13,106 nucleotides of DNA from NCBI GenBank assembly GCA_023459535.1, contig JAEWTK010000185.1, positions 1-13,106 on the forward strand, given 5' to 3'. The stretch's first letter is position 1. Every line of letters starts with the position of its first letter. This DNA is from Pseudomonadota bacterium. GTDB taxonomy: Bacteria > Pseudomonadota > Gammaproteobacteria > Burkholderiales > Methylophilaceae. Positions 1-7,110 of this stretch are shown here, piece after piece. Made by a program: the position numbers and the translations under genes. The notes beneath the pieces were generated by a model, which saw only the letters and a program-made list of their open reading frames with translations, was not told the DNA's origin and ran no database searches.

Positions 1-537
1 CCCAAGTACGAGGAAAATGACCGCAGCAATGCCATGCACCCATTTCACCGGGATACGATGCGCCAGTTTCTCGCCAATCAGCACGGCAGGCACATTGGCA
101 ATCATCATGCCCAGTGTCGTGCCCAGCACCACCAGGAAAAAAGCCTGATACTGCGCCGCCAGCGCCACCGTCGCTATCTGCGTCTTGTCGCCCATCTCAG
201 CCAGAAAAAATGTCAGCAAGGTCGTGCCAAAGACGCTCAGATGACCAATGCTGACCGCTTCAGCACCATCCAGTTTGTCCGGAACCAGAATCCAGCCAGC
301 CATCAGGATAAACGAGATGCCCAGCACCCAGCGCAAGACTTCTGGTGGCAGCAATGTGGTCAGCCAAGTGCCGAGCAAACCGGCCAGCGCATGATTGGCA
401 ATGGTTGCGAGCAATATGGCCAGAATGATGGTCCAGGGCTTTTTAAATCGTGCCGCCAGCAGAAAAGCCAGCAGTTGGGTTTTGTCGCCGATTTCCGCGA
501 GAGCGACGACACCAGTGGAAATGAAAAATGCATCCAT
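1..537 (-). CDS. UPF0016/GDT1-family manganese exporter (MneA-like), 3' end outside window
   Basis: Inner-membrane cation transporter, expected to export Mn2+ (a role known for bacterial and eukaryotic members of this family). I read 179 codons from the ATG at 537 down to the window edge; the family is about 190 residues, so only the last few are missing. The two family signatures are both present: EIGDKT at residues 15-20 and EMGDKT at 114-119, one in each half of the internally duplicated fold, each inside a hydrophobic segment. About six membrane helices are visible (e.g. residues 3-14, 36-56, 69-86, 101-114, 121-145, 166-179). The start is supported by GGAG seven bases upstream and by the conserved MDAFF N-terminus. 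A yybP-ykoY riboswitch lies directly upstream, which independently points to manganese. Divergent from the small metal-protein gene at 823. Confidence 0.92.
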   Translation of the reverse strand, partial: MDAFFISTGVVALAEIGDKTQLLAFLLAARFKKPWTIILAILLATIANHALAGLLGTWLTTLLPPEVLRWVLGISFILMAGWILVPDKLDGAEAVSIGHLSVFGTTLLTFFLAEMGDKTQIATVALAAQYQAFFLVVLGTTLGMMIANVPAVLIGEKLAHRIPVKWVHGIAAVIFLVLG

Positions 538-544
538 GCGAGAG

Positions 545-581
545 CTCCGGCCGGAGTTAACCAAAGACCACGCCGAACTCC
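545..581 (-). promoter_or_regulatory. riboswitch expression platform: competing hairpins over the Shine-Dalgarno
   Basis: On the minus strand the 12-base palindrome CTCCGGCCGGAG (556-545) contains the GGAG Shine-Dalgarno (548-545) of the exporter; folded on itself it hides that site. Upstream, GGAGTT (581-576) can pair with AACTCC (558-553). That helix uses the left half of the palindrome and would free the Shine-Dalgarno. The two folds cannot coexist, which is the layout of a translational on/off switch placed after a riboswitch aptamer. Pairings are seen in the sequence; the switching is inferred. Confidence 0.7.
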
Positions 582-599
582 AGCCCGGAAGCAGCGCAG

Positions 600-714
600 T
601 CAATGGTCTCGCCAAGTCATGCACTGCTTGCATGGACCGCCTGCGCCATGGCCGAAAGCCAAGTATGTTGACGCAAGCCCTTTGCTGACAGCAAAGGAGG
701 CTACTCCCCAATGA
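600..714 (-). ncRNA. yybP-ykoY manganese riboswitch aptamer
   Basis: Read on the minus strand, the segment carries the conserved yybP-ykoY blocks in order: GGGGAGTAGCC at 709-699, GCGTCAACATACTT at 674-661, and GGCGAGACC at 614-606. The closing helix pairs TCATTGG (714-708) with CCATTGA (606-600), with one mismatch. Next to the first conserved block, an 8-bp hairpin (CCTTTGCT, loop GTC, AGCAAAGG; 698-680) extends the second helix. This class binds Mn2+ and in proteobacteria sits upstream of mntP, alx/TerC and UPF0016 genes, where Mn2+ raises expression. The aptamer begins about two bases after the predicted transcription start and ends about 60 bases before the start codon at 537. The motif match is seen directly; the induction logic is from the known class. 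Confidence 0.93.
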
Positions 715-722
715 GTAGGCGC

Positions 723-751
723 ATTCTACTTGAGCCCCTTACCAACGTCAA
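723..751 (-). promoter_or_regulatory. sigma70 promoter for the riboswitch-exporter transcript
   Basis: On the minus strand, TTGACG (751-746) and TAGAAT (728-723) are separated by exactly 17 bases. Each differs from the sigma70 consensus hexamer at one position. Transcription would start near A716, just before the riboswitch closing helix at 714, so promoter and aptamer positions support each other. Confidence 0.85.
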
Positions 752-788
752 AATGCAGCCATCACAAGCCAATCCCTGACATGCTTTT

Positions 789-816
789 TTGCAGATTGCT
801 CAGCCTCTGCTAAAAT
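789..816 (+). promoter_or_regulatory. promoter for the small His/Cys protein gene, giving a leaderless mRNA
   Basis: TTGCAG (789-794) and TAAAAT (811-816) lie 16 bases apart. A start about seven bases beyond the -10 falls on or next to the ATG at 823, and no Shine-Dalgarno is present between them, so the message is probably leaderless. TGCAA (816-820) and TTGCA (826-830) form a short inverted repeat over the -10 end and the start codon, a possible operator. Confidence 0.5.
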
Positions 817-822
817 GCAATC

Positions 823-1137
823 ATGTTGCACAGACTGCTACTCACGTTCGCACTGACTTTCCTGCTCGGTTTCAGCCAGCAGAGTGCCCTGCTGCACGAA
901 ATCTCGCACCTTGCCGATCTCGATTCGCAATCGCAACAGCAAGACCAGGCCCCGCAACACTCGGTCAGCTGCGAACACTGTCTGGGCATCAGTCATTTTG
1001 CTCATGGCCTAGTCAGCCAGTATCACTTCGATTTCGACCAGACCTCAGAACAGGCACCAGCTGCCAACACTTTCCTGCAGCACACCCCCGCTCATACACA
1101 AACCTACGCCGCCCGCGCACCGCCTCCCCTCATTTAG
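823..1137 (+). CDS. small exported His/Cys-rich protein (DUF2946-like), probable metal handling
   Basis: A 104-residue protein of unproven function. It starts with a short basic N-terminus and a hydrophobic stretch (residues 5-24) that reads as a signal peptide or anchor, so it probably acts in the periplasm. Likely metal ligands follow: HEISH at 25-29 (an HExxH pattern overlapping the end of the hydrophobic stretch), C50 and C53 in SCEHC, and H52, H58, H61 and H68; ten His in all. The C-terminus ARAPPPLI resembles the arginine-proline endings of DUF2946-type small proteins often found beside metal TonB receptors. It lies 82 bases before the ZnuD-like receptor on the same strand, which fits a zinc-related accessory role. 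The HExxH here is too close to the membrane segment and the protein too small to claim a peptidase. Family assignment is tentative; the gene itself is well supported by composition and position. Confidence 0.65.
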   Translation: MLHRLLLTFALTFLLGFSQQSALLHEISHLADLDSQSQQQDQAPQHSVSCEHCLGISHFAHGLVSQYHFDFDQTSEQAPAANTFLQHTPAHTQTYAARAPPPLI

Positions 1138-1219
1138 TCAACGCTTTCCTGGCAAGACCCTGAACCAGCCATTCGACGGCTGAGGTCTGCTTTCTGCTTG
1201 TTTGCACAATGAGGTTCAT

Positions 1220-3295
1220 ATGTATTCCATCACCACCAGAACGCGCCAGCCTGCGCGCAAAGCATTGTTTCTGGCTGTCGCATTTGCTGTCAGCCATCCG
1301 TTCCTTTTCACCGGCGAAACGCTGGCTGCCGAAGAGGCCATAGAACTCGCCCCGGTACCGGTCACTGCCAACCCGCTGGGCGCCGGTTCCGACGAGATGG
1401 TAGTACCGGTTTCGGTGCTCAGCGGCCGCGAATTGTCTCTGGGTCGCGAAAGCACTTTGGGCGACACGCTGAAATCCCTGCCCGGCGTCAGTGCCACATC
1501 CTTCGGTCCCAACTCTTCGCGTCCGGTCATACGCGGACTGGATAGCGAGCGCGTGCGCATCATGCAGAATGGTGTCGGCATCCTCGACGCCTCCAGTCTC
1601 AGTTTCGACCATGCCATCGGCATCGACCCACTGATCATCGAACAGATCGACGTCGTCCGCGGACCCGCCGCCCTGCTCTATGGCGGCAGCGCCATCGGTG
1701 GCGTGGTCAATGCCATCGACCACCGCATCCCCAAGGAACAGTTGGATGGCATTACCGGTCGTGGCGAGGTGCGTTTCGGCGGTGCAGAAGATCAGAAAAG
1801 CGGCGCCATCGTACTGGATGCCGGCAACGGCCTGTTCGCCATTCATGCCGATGTCTATGAACGTAAAACCAATGATATGGATATTCCGGGCTATGCCGTC
1901 TCTAGCCGCAAGCATCGCGAAGACGGTACGCCGCGCGAACATCGCGGACGCCTGGTCAACAGCGCCTCACGTGCAGACGGCGGCGCACTGGGCGCTTCGC
2001 TGACTTTCGATAACGGCTATGTCGGCCTTTCCTATGCCGGCCACGATAACAAATATGGCGTAGTCGCCGAGGAAGACGTCATCATCGACCAGAGCACAGA
2101 CCGTTGGGATCTGGCGACTGAGTTCAAGGATCTCGGCAACATCATCAATCGCGTCAAATTCCGCTTTGCCAACACCGATTACAAACACGTGGAAATTGCC
2201 GGCGGAGAACCTGAGACCCGTTTCAGCAACCGGGGTAACGAAGGTTCTCTGGAAATTGGTCACGGTAATATCGGCAATCTCTCCGGCGCCATCGGCTTTC
2301 AGTTCCAGGACAGCAAGTTTGCCGCCATCGGCGAGGAAGCCTTCGTGCCAAAAAACCAGACAGAGAGCCGCGGCGTCTATGTTTACGAAGAACTGCCGGT
2401 CAGTCTGGCCAACACTGATGACCTCAAGCTGAGCCTCGGTGGCCGCGTCGACCGCGTCGACGTCGACTCTGACGGCGGCGGCCGCTTCGGTGCTGCCGTG
2501 TCGCGTGACTTCACGCCCAAGAGCATCGCTGCCGGCGCACTGTTCAAGATCGACGAACAATGGTCGCTGGCCGCCAACCTGTCCAGCAACCAGCGCGCAC
2601 CCAGCTATTTCGAGCTGTACGCCAACGGACCACACGTTGCCACCGGCCAATATGAAGTAGGCAATGTCGATTTCGATATTGAGCGCTCCAGAGGTATAGA
2701 TACACAAATCCGCTGGAAGTCCGGCAAACATGCTTTTAACGTCGGCGCCTACCACACGCGCTTCAGCAACTTTATCGGTCTGTTCAGCAATGGCCTGATG
2801 TTCGATGAAGAAGGCATAGTTGACCCTGCCGGCGAACTCGCAGGCGCTGATTTCGAACAAGTGAAGGCAACATTCACCGGTCTCGAAGCGGACGGCAAAT
2901 TCCGCATCTACGAGGGTCGCGGCACTCTGGACCTGACCATGCGCGGCGACTATGTACGTGCCAGAAACCGTGATGCAGGTGAATACCTGCCGAGGATTTC
3001 ACCATTGCGTCTGGGCTGGGGCCTGAACTACAGCTTCAACCGTTTCGGCACCAGCCTTGATGTGCTACATGGTTTCAAGCAGACCAAGGTGGCGGAGAAC
3101 GAATTGCCAACCGACAGCTATACCTCGGTCAACGCCACGGCAACTTGGCTGCTGCCTACCACCATGCGGCTGGAAGCCTTTGCCAAGGCCTACAATCTGC
3201 TGGACGACGAAATCCGCGACCACACCCCCTTCCTCAAGGATATCGCGCCCCAACGCAGCCGTTCCCTGCTGATCGGTCTGCGCGGCGAGTTCTAG
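1220..3295 (+). CDS. znuD: ZnuD-like TonB-dependent outer-membrane zinc receptor
   Basis: Outer-membrane beta-barrel receptor, 691 residues, that would import zinc (or haem/another metal chelate) using TonB energy. Order of parts: signal peptide (about 1-37, cleavage near TLAA), TonB-box-like APVPVTA (44-50), plug domain (about 55-172), then a 22-strand barrel ending in the hydrophobic-strand terminus LLIGLRGEF with a final Phe, as BAM substrates do. The plug stretches around SFGPNSSRPVIRG (94-106), SSLSFDH (125-131) and VVRGPAALLYGGSAIGGVVN (145-164) closely match neisserial ZnuD. I see no long histidine-rich loop of the type reported in Neisseria ZnuD. Start chosen at the ATG with GAGG five bases upstream; an in-frame TTG at 1202 has no ribosome site. 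Probably co-transcribed with the small gene at 823. Substrate is inferred from family resemblance. Confidence 0.85.
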   Translation: MYSITTRTRQPARKALFLAVAFAVSHPFLFTGETLAAEEAIELAPVPVTANPLGAGSDEMVVPVSVLSGRELSLGRESTLGDTLKSLPGVSATSFGPNSSRPVIRGLDSERVRIMQNGVGILDASSLSFDHAIGIDPLIIEQIDVVRGPAALLYGGSAIGGVVNAIDHRIPKEQLDGITGRGEVRFGGAEDQKSGAIVLDAGNGLFAIHADVYERKTNDMDIPGYAVSSRKHREDGTPREHRGRLVNSASRADGGALGASLTFDNGYVGLSYAGHDNKYGVVAEEDVIIDQSTDRWDLATEFKDLGNIINRVKFRFANTDYKHVEIAGGEPETRFSNRGNEGSLEIGHGNIGNLSGAIGFQFQDSKFAAIGEEAFVPKNQTESRGVYVYEELPVSLANTDDLKLSLGGRVDRVDVDSDGGGRFGAAVSRDFTPKSIAAGALFKIDEQWSLAANLSSNQRAPSYFELYANGPHVATGQYEVGNVDFDIERSRGIDTQIRWKSGKHAFNVGAYHTRFSNFIGLFSNGLMFDEEGIVDPAGELAGADFEQVKATFTGLEADGKFRIYEGRGTLDLTMRGDYVRARNRDAGEYLPRISPLRLGWGLNYSFNRFGTSLDVLHGFKQTKVAENELPTDSYTSVNATATWLLPTTMRLEAFAKAYNLLDDEIRDHTPFLKDIAPQRSRSLLIGLRGEF

Positions 3296-3341
3296 CCAAA
3301 GCGACACTGACCAAACCGGCAGCGGAACTGGAGCACCCTCC

Positions 3342-3369
3342 CGATTTGCTTTAAGCTGTCAGCAAATCG
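3342..3369 (+). repeat. perfect 9-bp inverted repeat before nnrS
   Basis: CGATTTGCT (3342-3350) and AGCAAATCG (3361-3369) are exact reverse complements separated by 10 bases. The right arm directly abuts the AGGAGG ribosome site of nnrS (3370-3375). No T-run follows, so it is not a standard terminator of the receptor gene. It could be a DNA operator with half-sites two turns apart or an RNA hairpin affecting nnrS translation. It does not resemble the FNR/DNR or NsrR consensus. Confidence 0.6.
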
Positions 3370-3382
3370 AGGAGGCCTTGTC

Positions 3383-4585
3383 ATGCTGGTTCAACCTGTA
3401 GAAATATCACGAAACAAGACGGGCGGTTTTGCCCTGTTCAATCTGGGCTTCCGTCCGTTCTTTCTTGGCGCCGGCATCTTTGCATTGCTGTCGATGACGG
3501 TCTGGATTGCAAGCTATGCCCTGGCGATGCCGCTGACCATAGCAACCATCAGCCCCATGCAGTGGCATGCCCACGAAATGCTTTACGGCTACGGCCTCGC
3601 CGTTATCGCCGGCTTTCTGCTGACGGCCGTGAAAAACTGGACCGGTGTGCAAACCGTGCACGGCAAGGCACTCTTCGGCCTGTTCGCAGTCTGGGCATTG
3701 GCCCGGCTGTTGATGCTGGCCGGCACCGGCTTCATCGCACTGGCTGCCGTACTCGATCTGCTATTCGGTCTGCTACTGATGGCAGCCGTCGCCCATCCCA
3801 TCATCAAGGTAAGGCAGTGGCAGCAACTGGCCGTTCTCTCCAAACTGATCATCATCGTCGCCGGCAACGGGCTGTTCTATCTGGGAGCGCTTGGCTATCT
3901 GGAGAATGTCGTCCACCTCGCGCTCTACGGTGCGCTCTACCTCATCATCAGTCTGATCATGCTGATTGGCCGGCGCGTGATTCCATTCTTCATCGAGCGC
4001 GGCGTCGAGGAGAAGATCAAACTGCGCCAGTATCGCTGGCTCGACATCAGCATCCTGCTGTTTTTCATCCTGTTCTTCATCAACGAACTGTTCATCGGCC
4101 GCGCCGAATTCACGCTGCTCTCGGCCGGACTACTGTTCCTGCTCAACGGCCTGCGTCTGTTCAACTGGCATACACCGGGCATCTGGCGAGCGCCGTTGCT
4201 GTGGGGGCTCTATGTCTCATCGTGGCTGATCAACGCAGGTTTCCTGCTGATGGCACTGCAATACTGGTTGCCGATCTCCGGCATCCTCACTGTGCATCTG
4301 TTCACCATCGGCGGCATCGGGCTTATGACCCTGTCCATGATGTCACGCGTCGCCCTCGGTCACAGTGGCCGCAACATCCGCCAACCGCCGGTACTGCTCG
4401 GCTACGCACTCGCCCTGCTGGTGCTGAGTGCGGTCTTCCGCATCGGCCTGCCTCTGATCGACATGAGTCACTACCTGTGGTGGATCATCGCTTCCTACCT
4501 CTGCTGGATGCTGGCTTTCGTCCTGTTCGTGCTGGTCTATACGCCGATTCTGACCAAACCACGGCCCGATGGCCAGCCTGGATGA
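3383..4585 (+). CDS. nnrS: NnrS family membrane protein
   Basis: Polytopic inner-membrane haem/copper protein, 400 residues, about twelve membrane helices; family members relieve nitric-oxide stress and usually sit in denitrification or NO-responsive regulons. Diagnostic stretches are present: FRPFFL (23-28), WHAHEML (61-67) followed by AVIAGFLLTAVKNWTG (73-88), and the late HLFTIGGIGLMTLSMMSR...LGHSGR block (codons at about 4288-4372). The histidines of WHAHE and of these later blocks are the likely metal/haem ligands. Start is firm: AGGAGG at 3370-3375, seven bases upstream. No denitrification gene is visible nearby, so here it stands between a zinc receptor and yggX. Full length, no damage seen. 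Confidence 0.92.
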   Translation: MLVQPVEISRNKTGGFALFNLGFRPFFLGAGIFALLSMTVWIASYALAMPLTIATISPMQWHAHEMLYGYGLAVIAGFLLTAVKNWTGVQTVHGKALFGLFAVWALARLLMLAGTGFIALAAVLDLLFGLLLMAAVAHPIIKVRQWQQLAVLSKLIIIVAGNGLFYLGALGYLENVVHLALYGALYLIISLIMLIGRRVIPFFIERGVEEKIKLRQYRWLDISILLFFILFFINELFIGRAEFTLLSAGLLFLLNGLRLFNWHTPGIWRAPLLWGLYVSSWLINAGFLLMALQYWLPISGILTVHLFTIGGIGLMTLSMMSRVALGHSGRNIRQPPVLLGYALALLVLSAVFRIGLPLIDMSHYLWWIIASYLCWMLAFVLFVLVYTPILTKPRPDGQPG

Positions 4586-4618
4586 GCCCAGCCCGGATGA
4601 GTCAACTTCCCACGCCAG

Positions 4619-4647
4619 ATGCAGTCCGGGCCTTGTTAAGCTATGAT
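4619..4647 (+). promoter_or_regulatory. possible yggX promoter (good -10 only)
   Basis: TATGAT at 4642-4647 is a near-consensus -10, placing a start near 4654 and a leader of about 29 bases. The expected -35 position (about 4619-4624) has no good match. The gap also holds AGTCAACTT twice (4600-4608 and 4660-4668), of unknown meaning. Confidence 0.35.
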
Positions 4648-4682
4648 AGTCAGCTTCTCAGTCAACTTTCCAGAGTCTAAAC

Positions 4683-4955
4683 ATGGCACGTACAGTTCAA
4701 TGCATCAAATTGGGTCACGAAGCAGAAGGCCTCGATTTTCCACCGTACCCCGGCGAGCTCGGCAAGCGTATCTTTGAAAACGTCTCCAAGGAGGCATGGG
4801 CTGGCTGGCTCAAGCATCAGACCATGCTGGTCAATGAGAACCGCCTGAGCCTGGCCGACCCCCAGGCACGCAAGTATCTGGCACAGCAGACCGAGGCCTA
4901 TTTCTTCGGCGCCGGCGCCGATGCGGCATCGGGTTACGTCCCGCCGAAAAACTGA
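4683..4955 (+). CDS. yggX: Fe(2+)-trafficking / oxidative-damage protection protein YggX
   Basis: Small cytoplasmic protein, 90 residues, exactly the family length. YggX protects iron-sulfur clusters from oxidative damage and is thought to handle labile iron. The family landmarks are visible: the N-terminal [11 protein letters not shown] with its conserved single Cys7, then [20 protein letters not shown] (about 20-39), the [16 protein letters not shown] segment, and the FFFG-like YFFGAGAD near the C-terminus. The ribosome site is weak (AGAG seven to ten bases upstream), but the ATG is fixed by the conserved N-terminus. In many betaproteobacteria it lies as a single gene, as it appears to do here: 97 bases after nnrS and 66 bases before ppk, which has its own control region. 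Confidence 0.95.
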   Translation: MARTVQCIKLGHEAEGLDFPPYPGELGKRIFENVSKEAWAGWLKHQTMLVNENRLSLADPQARKYLAQQTEAYFFGAGADAASGYVPPKN

Positions 4956-4967
4956 AACGCGATCTGA

Positions 4968-5010
4968 CTGTCACAATCGTCATACCTTTGTCACACAACT
5001 GTCCTACATT
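4968..5010 (+). promoter_or_regulatory. Pho-box-like repeats and promoter of ppk
   Basis: Four CTGTCAY-like units lie in a row: CTGTCAC (4968-4974), TCGTCAT (4977-4983), TTGTCAC (4988-4994) and CTGTCCT (4999-5005). The last three have the 11-bp period (7-bp unit plus 4-bp gap) that PhoB recognises. TACATT (5005-5010), ten bases after the third unit, is at the place expected for the -10 of a PhoB-activated promoter. PhoB control of ppk is known in several proteobacteria; here it is inferred from the repeats. A start near 5017 would leave a leader of only about five bases. Confidence 0.65.
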
Positions 5011-5021
5011 GGGGTTTTGAA

Positions 5022-7103
5022 TTGCGCTCAGTCAAATTGAATCCGGAATATTTCTTCAACCGCGAGCTCGGCATCCTCGCCTTCAACCGTCGCGTGCTGG
5101 CCCAAGCCGAGGATGAGCGCGTACCGCTACTGGAACGCCTGAAGTTCCTCTGCATCTTCAGCAGCAACATGGACGAGTTCTTCGAGGTACGCGTCGCCGG
5201 ACTCAAGGAACAGATCCGCTTCAATGACACGACGACCGGACCGGACGGCATGCGGCCAAGGCAGGTCTTCGCCAGCATCAGTGCCGAGGCGCACGCTTTG
5301 GTCGATCACCAGTACAAGATACTGAATGAGGTGGTTCTGCCCCGACTGGAGCAGGAGGACATCAAGTTTCTGCGGCGCACGCAATGGAATGCAACCCAGA
5401 CCGAATGGATACGCGAATACTTCTTCCGCGAATTGATGCCCATCCTTACTCCCATCGGTCTGGACCCTGCCCACCCCTTCCCGCGCATACTCAACAAAAG
5501 CCTGAATTTTGCCGTCGAACTGGAAGGCAAGGATGCCTTCGGCCGCAATTCCGGTGTCGCCGTGGTGCAGGCTCCGCGTGCACTGCCACGGGTAATCCGC
5601 TTGCCGTCCGAAATTGCCGGCTGTGAATATGGCTTCATCTTCCTCTCCTCCATCCTGCACGCACATGTCGGCGAACTGTTTTCCGGCATGCAGGTGAAAG
5701 GCTGTTATCAGTTCCGTGTCACACGCGATAGCGACCTGACGGTCGATGATGAGGATGTAAAGGATTTGCGCATCGCACTGCAGGGAGAACTGAGCCACCG
5801 TCAATATGGCGAAGGCGTACGCCTGGAAGTCGCGGACAACTGCCCGGACGAGATGTCCGCTTTTCTGCTTGGCCAATTCGGCCTGGCGCAGGAAGACCTG
5901 TACAAGGTCAACGGCCTGGTCAATCTGGTGCGCCTGATGCAGATTCCGGATTCGGTGGACCGGCCTGACCTCAAGTTCTCGCGCTACTCACCGAGCATGC
6001 CGCGCGAACTGAGCAAGGAAACTGACCTGTTCAAAGCCATCCACAAAGCCGACATACTACTGCACCACCCTTACCAGTCTTTCAATCCGGTGATCGAGTT
6101 CATCAAGCAGGCGGCGGAAGACCCACATGTGCTGGCAATCAAGCAGACCTTCTACCGCACCAGCGCCGATTCCACACTGATGCAATCGCTGATCGATGCT
6201 GCCAGACGCGGCAAGGAAGTCACGGTGGTGGTCGAGCTGATGGCGCGCTTCGACGAAGAGGCCAATATCAACTGGGCGGCCAAACTGGAGAAGGCCGGCG
6301 CTCATGTGGTCTATGGTGTGGTCGGCCACAAGACCCATGCCAAGATGGCCATGGTCGTCCGCCGCGAGGACGGCAAGCTAAAGCGCTATGTGCATCTCTC
6401 CACCGGCAACTATCACCAACGCACGGCCCGGCTCTATACCGACTTCGGCCTGATGACCTGCCACGAGGAGATCTGTGCCGACGTCAATGACGTATTCGCG
6501 CAGCTCACCGGCCTCGGCAAGGCCACCAAACTCAAACATCTGTGGCAATCTCCCTTCACCTTGCACAGCAAACTGATCAAGGCGATCCATCACGAGGCGG
6601 AGATGGCGAAATCCGGCAAAAAGGCACGCATCATCGCCAAGATGAATGCATTGCTCGATGCCGACATCATCCGCGCACTGTATGACGCCTCCAGCGCCGG
6701 TGTCAAAATCGACCTGATCGTGCGCGGCGTCTGTGCGTTGCGGCCGGGGATTCCCGGTGTTTCGGAAAACATCACAGTACGCTCCATCGTCGGCCGCTTT
6801 CTTGAGCACACCCGTATCTTCTATTTCTACAATGAAGGCGAAGAAAACGTCTACATGGCCAGTGCCGACTGGATGTATCGCAACTTCTTCCGCCGGATTG
6901 AAGTCTGTTTCCCGTTGCTGGACAACAGAGTGAAGAAACGCGTGATCAAGGAAGGTCTGGAGCCTTACCTGAAGGACAATCTGAATGCCTGGGAAATGCA
7001 GGCGGATGCGAGCTATCGCCGAAGAACCGCGCGTCGCGGTTATGAGTTCTCAGCACAACAGCAGTTGATGGCCGAATTGGGGCAGAGCCTCCCCTCAGAA
7101 TAA
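5022..7103 (+). CDS. ppk: polyphosphate kinase 1
   Basis: Makes polyphosphate from the terminal phosphate of ATP, reversibly; 693 residues, normal for PPK1. The N-terminal domain opens with the family motif FFNRELGILAFNRRVL. The two catalytic histidines are in place: H439 in GHKTHAKMA, the residue phosphorylated during catalysis, and H596 in FLEHTRIFYFYN, both four residues beyond the E. coli positions (H435, H592). Other family stretches include PILTPIGLDPAHPFP and VYMASADWMYRNFFRRIE. Start: no in-frame ATG exists near the N-terminus; TTG at 5022 has GGGG seven bases upstream and gives a normal N-terminus, while a second TTG (5037) would shorten it by five residues. Preceded by Pho-box-like repeats. 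Its stop is 7 bases from the stop of the converging ppx. Confidence 0.96.
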   Translation: MRSVKLNPEYFFNRELGILAFNRRVLAQAEDERVPLLERLKFLCIFSSNMDEFFEVRVAGLKEQIRFNDTTTGPDGMRPRQVFASISAEAHALVDHQYKILNEVVLPRLEQEDIKFLRRTQWNATQTEWIREYFFRELMPILTPIGLDPAHPFPRILNKSLNFAVELEGKDAFGRNSGVAVVQAPRALPRVIRLPSEIAGCEYGFIFLSSILHAHVGELFSGMQVKGCYQFRVTRDSDLTVDDEDVKDLRIALQGELSHRQYGEGVRLEVADNCPDEMSAFLLGQFGLAQEDLYKVNGLVNLVRLMQIPDSVDRPDLKFSRYSPSMPRELSKETDLFKAIHKADILLHHPYQSFNPVIEFIKQAAEDPHVLAIKQTFYRTSADSTLMQSLIDAARRGKEVTVVVELMARFDEEANINWAAKLEKAGAHVVYGVVGHKTHAKMAMVVRREDGKLKRYVHLSTGNYHQRTARLYTDFGLMTCHEEICADVNDVFAQLTGLGKATKLKHLWQSPFTLHSKLIKAIHHEAEMAKSGKKARIIAKMNALLDADIIRALYDASSAGVKIDLIVRGVCALRPGIPGVSENITVRSIVGRFLEHTRIFYFYNEGEENVYMASADWMYRNFFRRIEVCFPLLDNRVKKRVIKEGLEPYLKDNLNAWEMQADASYRRRTARRGYEFSAQQQLMAELGQSLPSE

Positions 7104-7110
7104 GGTCCGC

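Noticed and set aside
34-714. Long plus-strand open frame opposite the exporter and riboswitch
   Set aside because: Its translation is Gln/Arg/His-rich with no recognisable fold, while the opposite strand reads as a clean UPF0016 protein with both signature motifs and a riboswitch.
1202-1219. TTG at 1202 as an upstream start of the ZnuD-like receptor
   Set aside because: No Shine-Dalgarno before it, whereas ATG 1220 has GAGG at good spacing and gives a normal signal peptide.
1130-1942. 270-codon minus-strand frame opposite the TonB receptor
   Set aside because: No motif, no ribosome site, low-complexity composition; the receptor frame is clearly the real one.
3342-3369. Inverted repeat before nnrS as an intrinsic terminator of the receptor gene
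   Set aside because: No T-run follows the stem; the right arm runs straight into AGGAGG.
4576-4605. 15-bp imperfect tandem repeat around the nnrS stop (GGATGAG twice)
   Set aside because: Only about 11 of 15 positions match; too weak to separate from chance.
3562-4680. 372-codon plus-strand frame overlapping nnrS
   Set aside because: Arg/His/Pro-rich shadow of GC-rich coding DNA; the nnrS frame shows all family motifs and a strong ribosome site.
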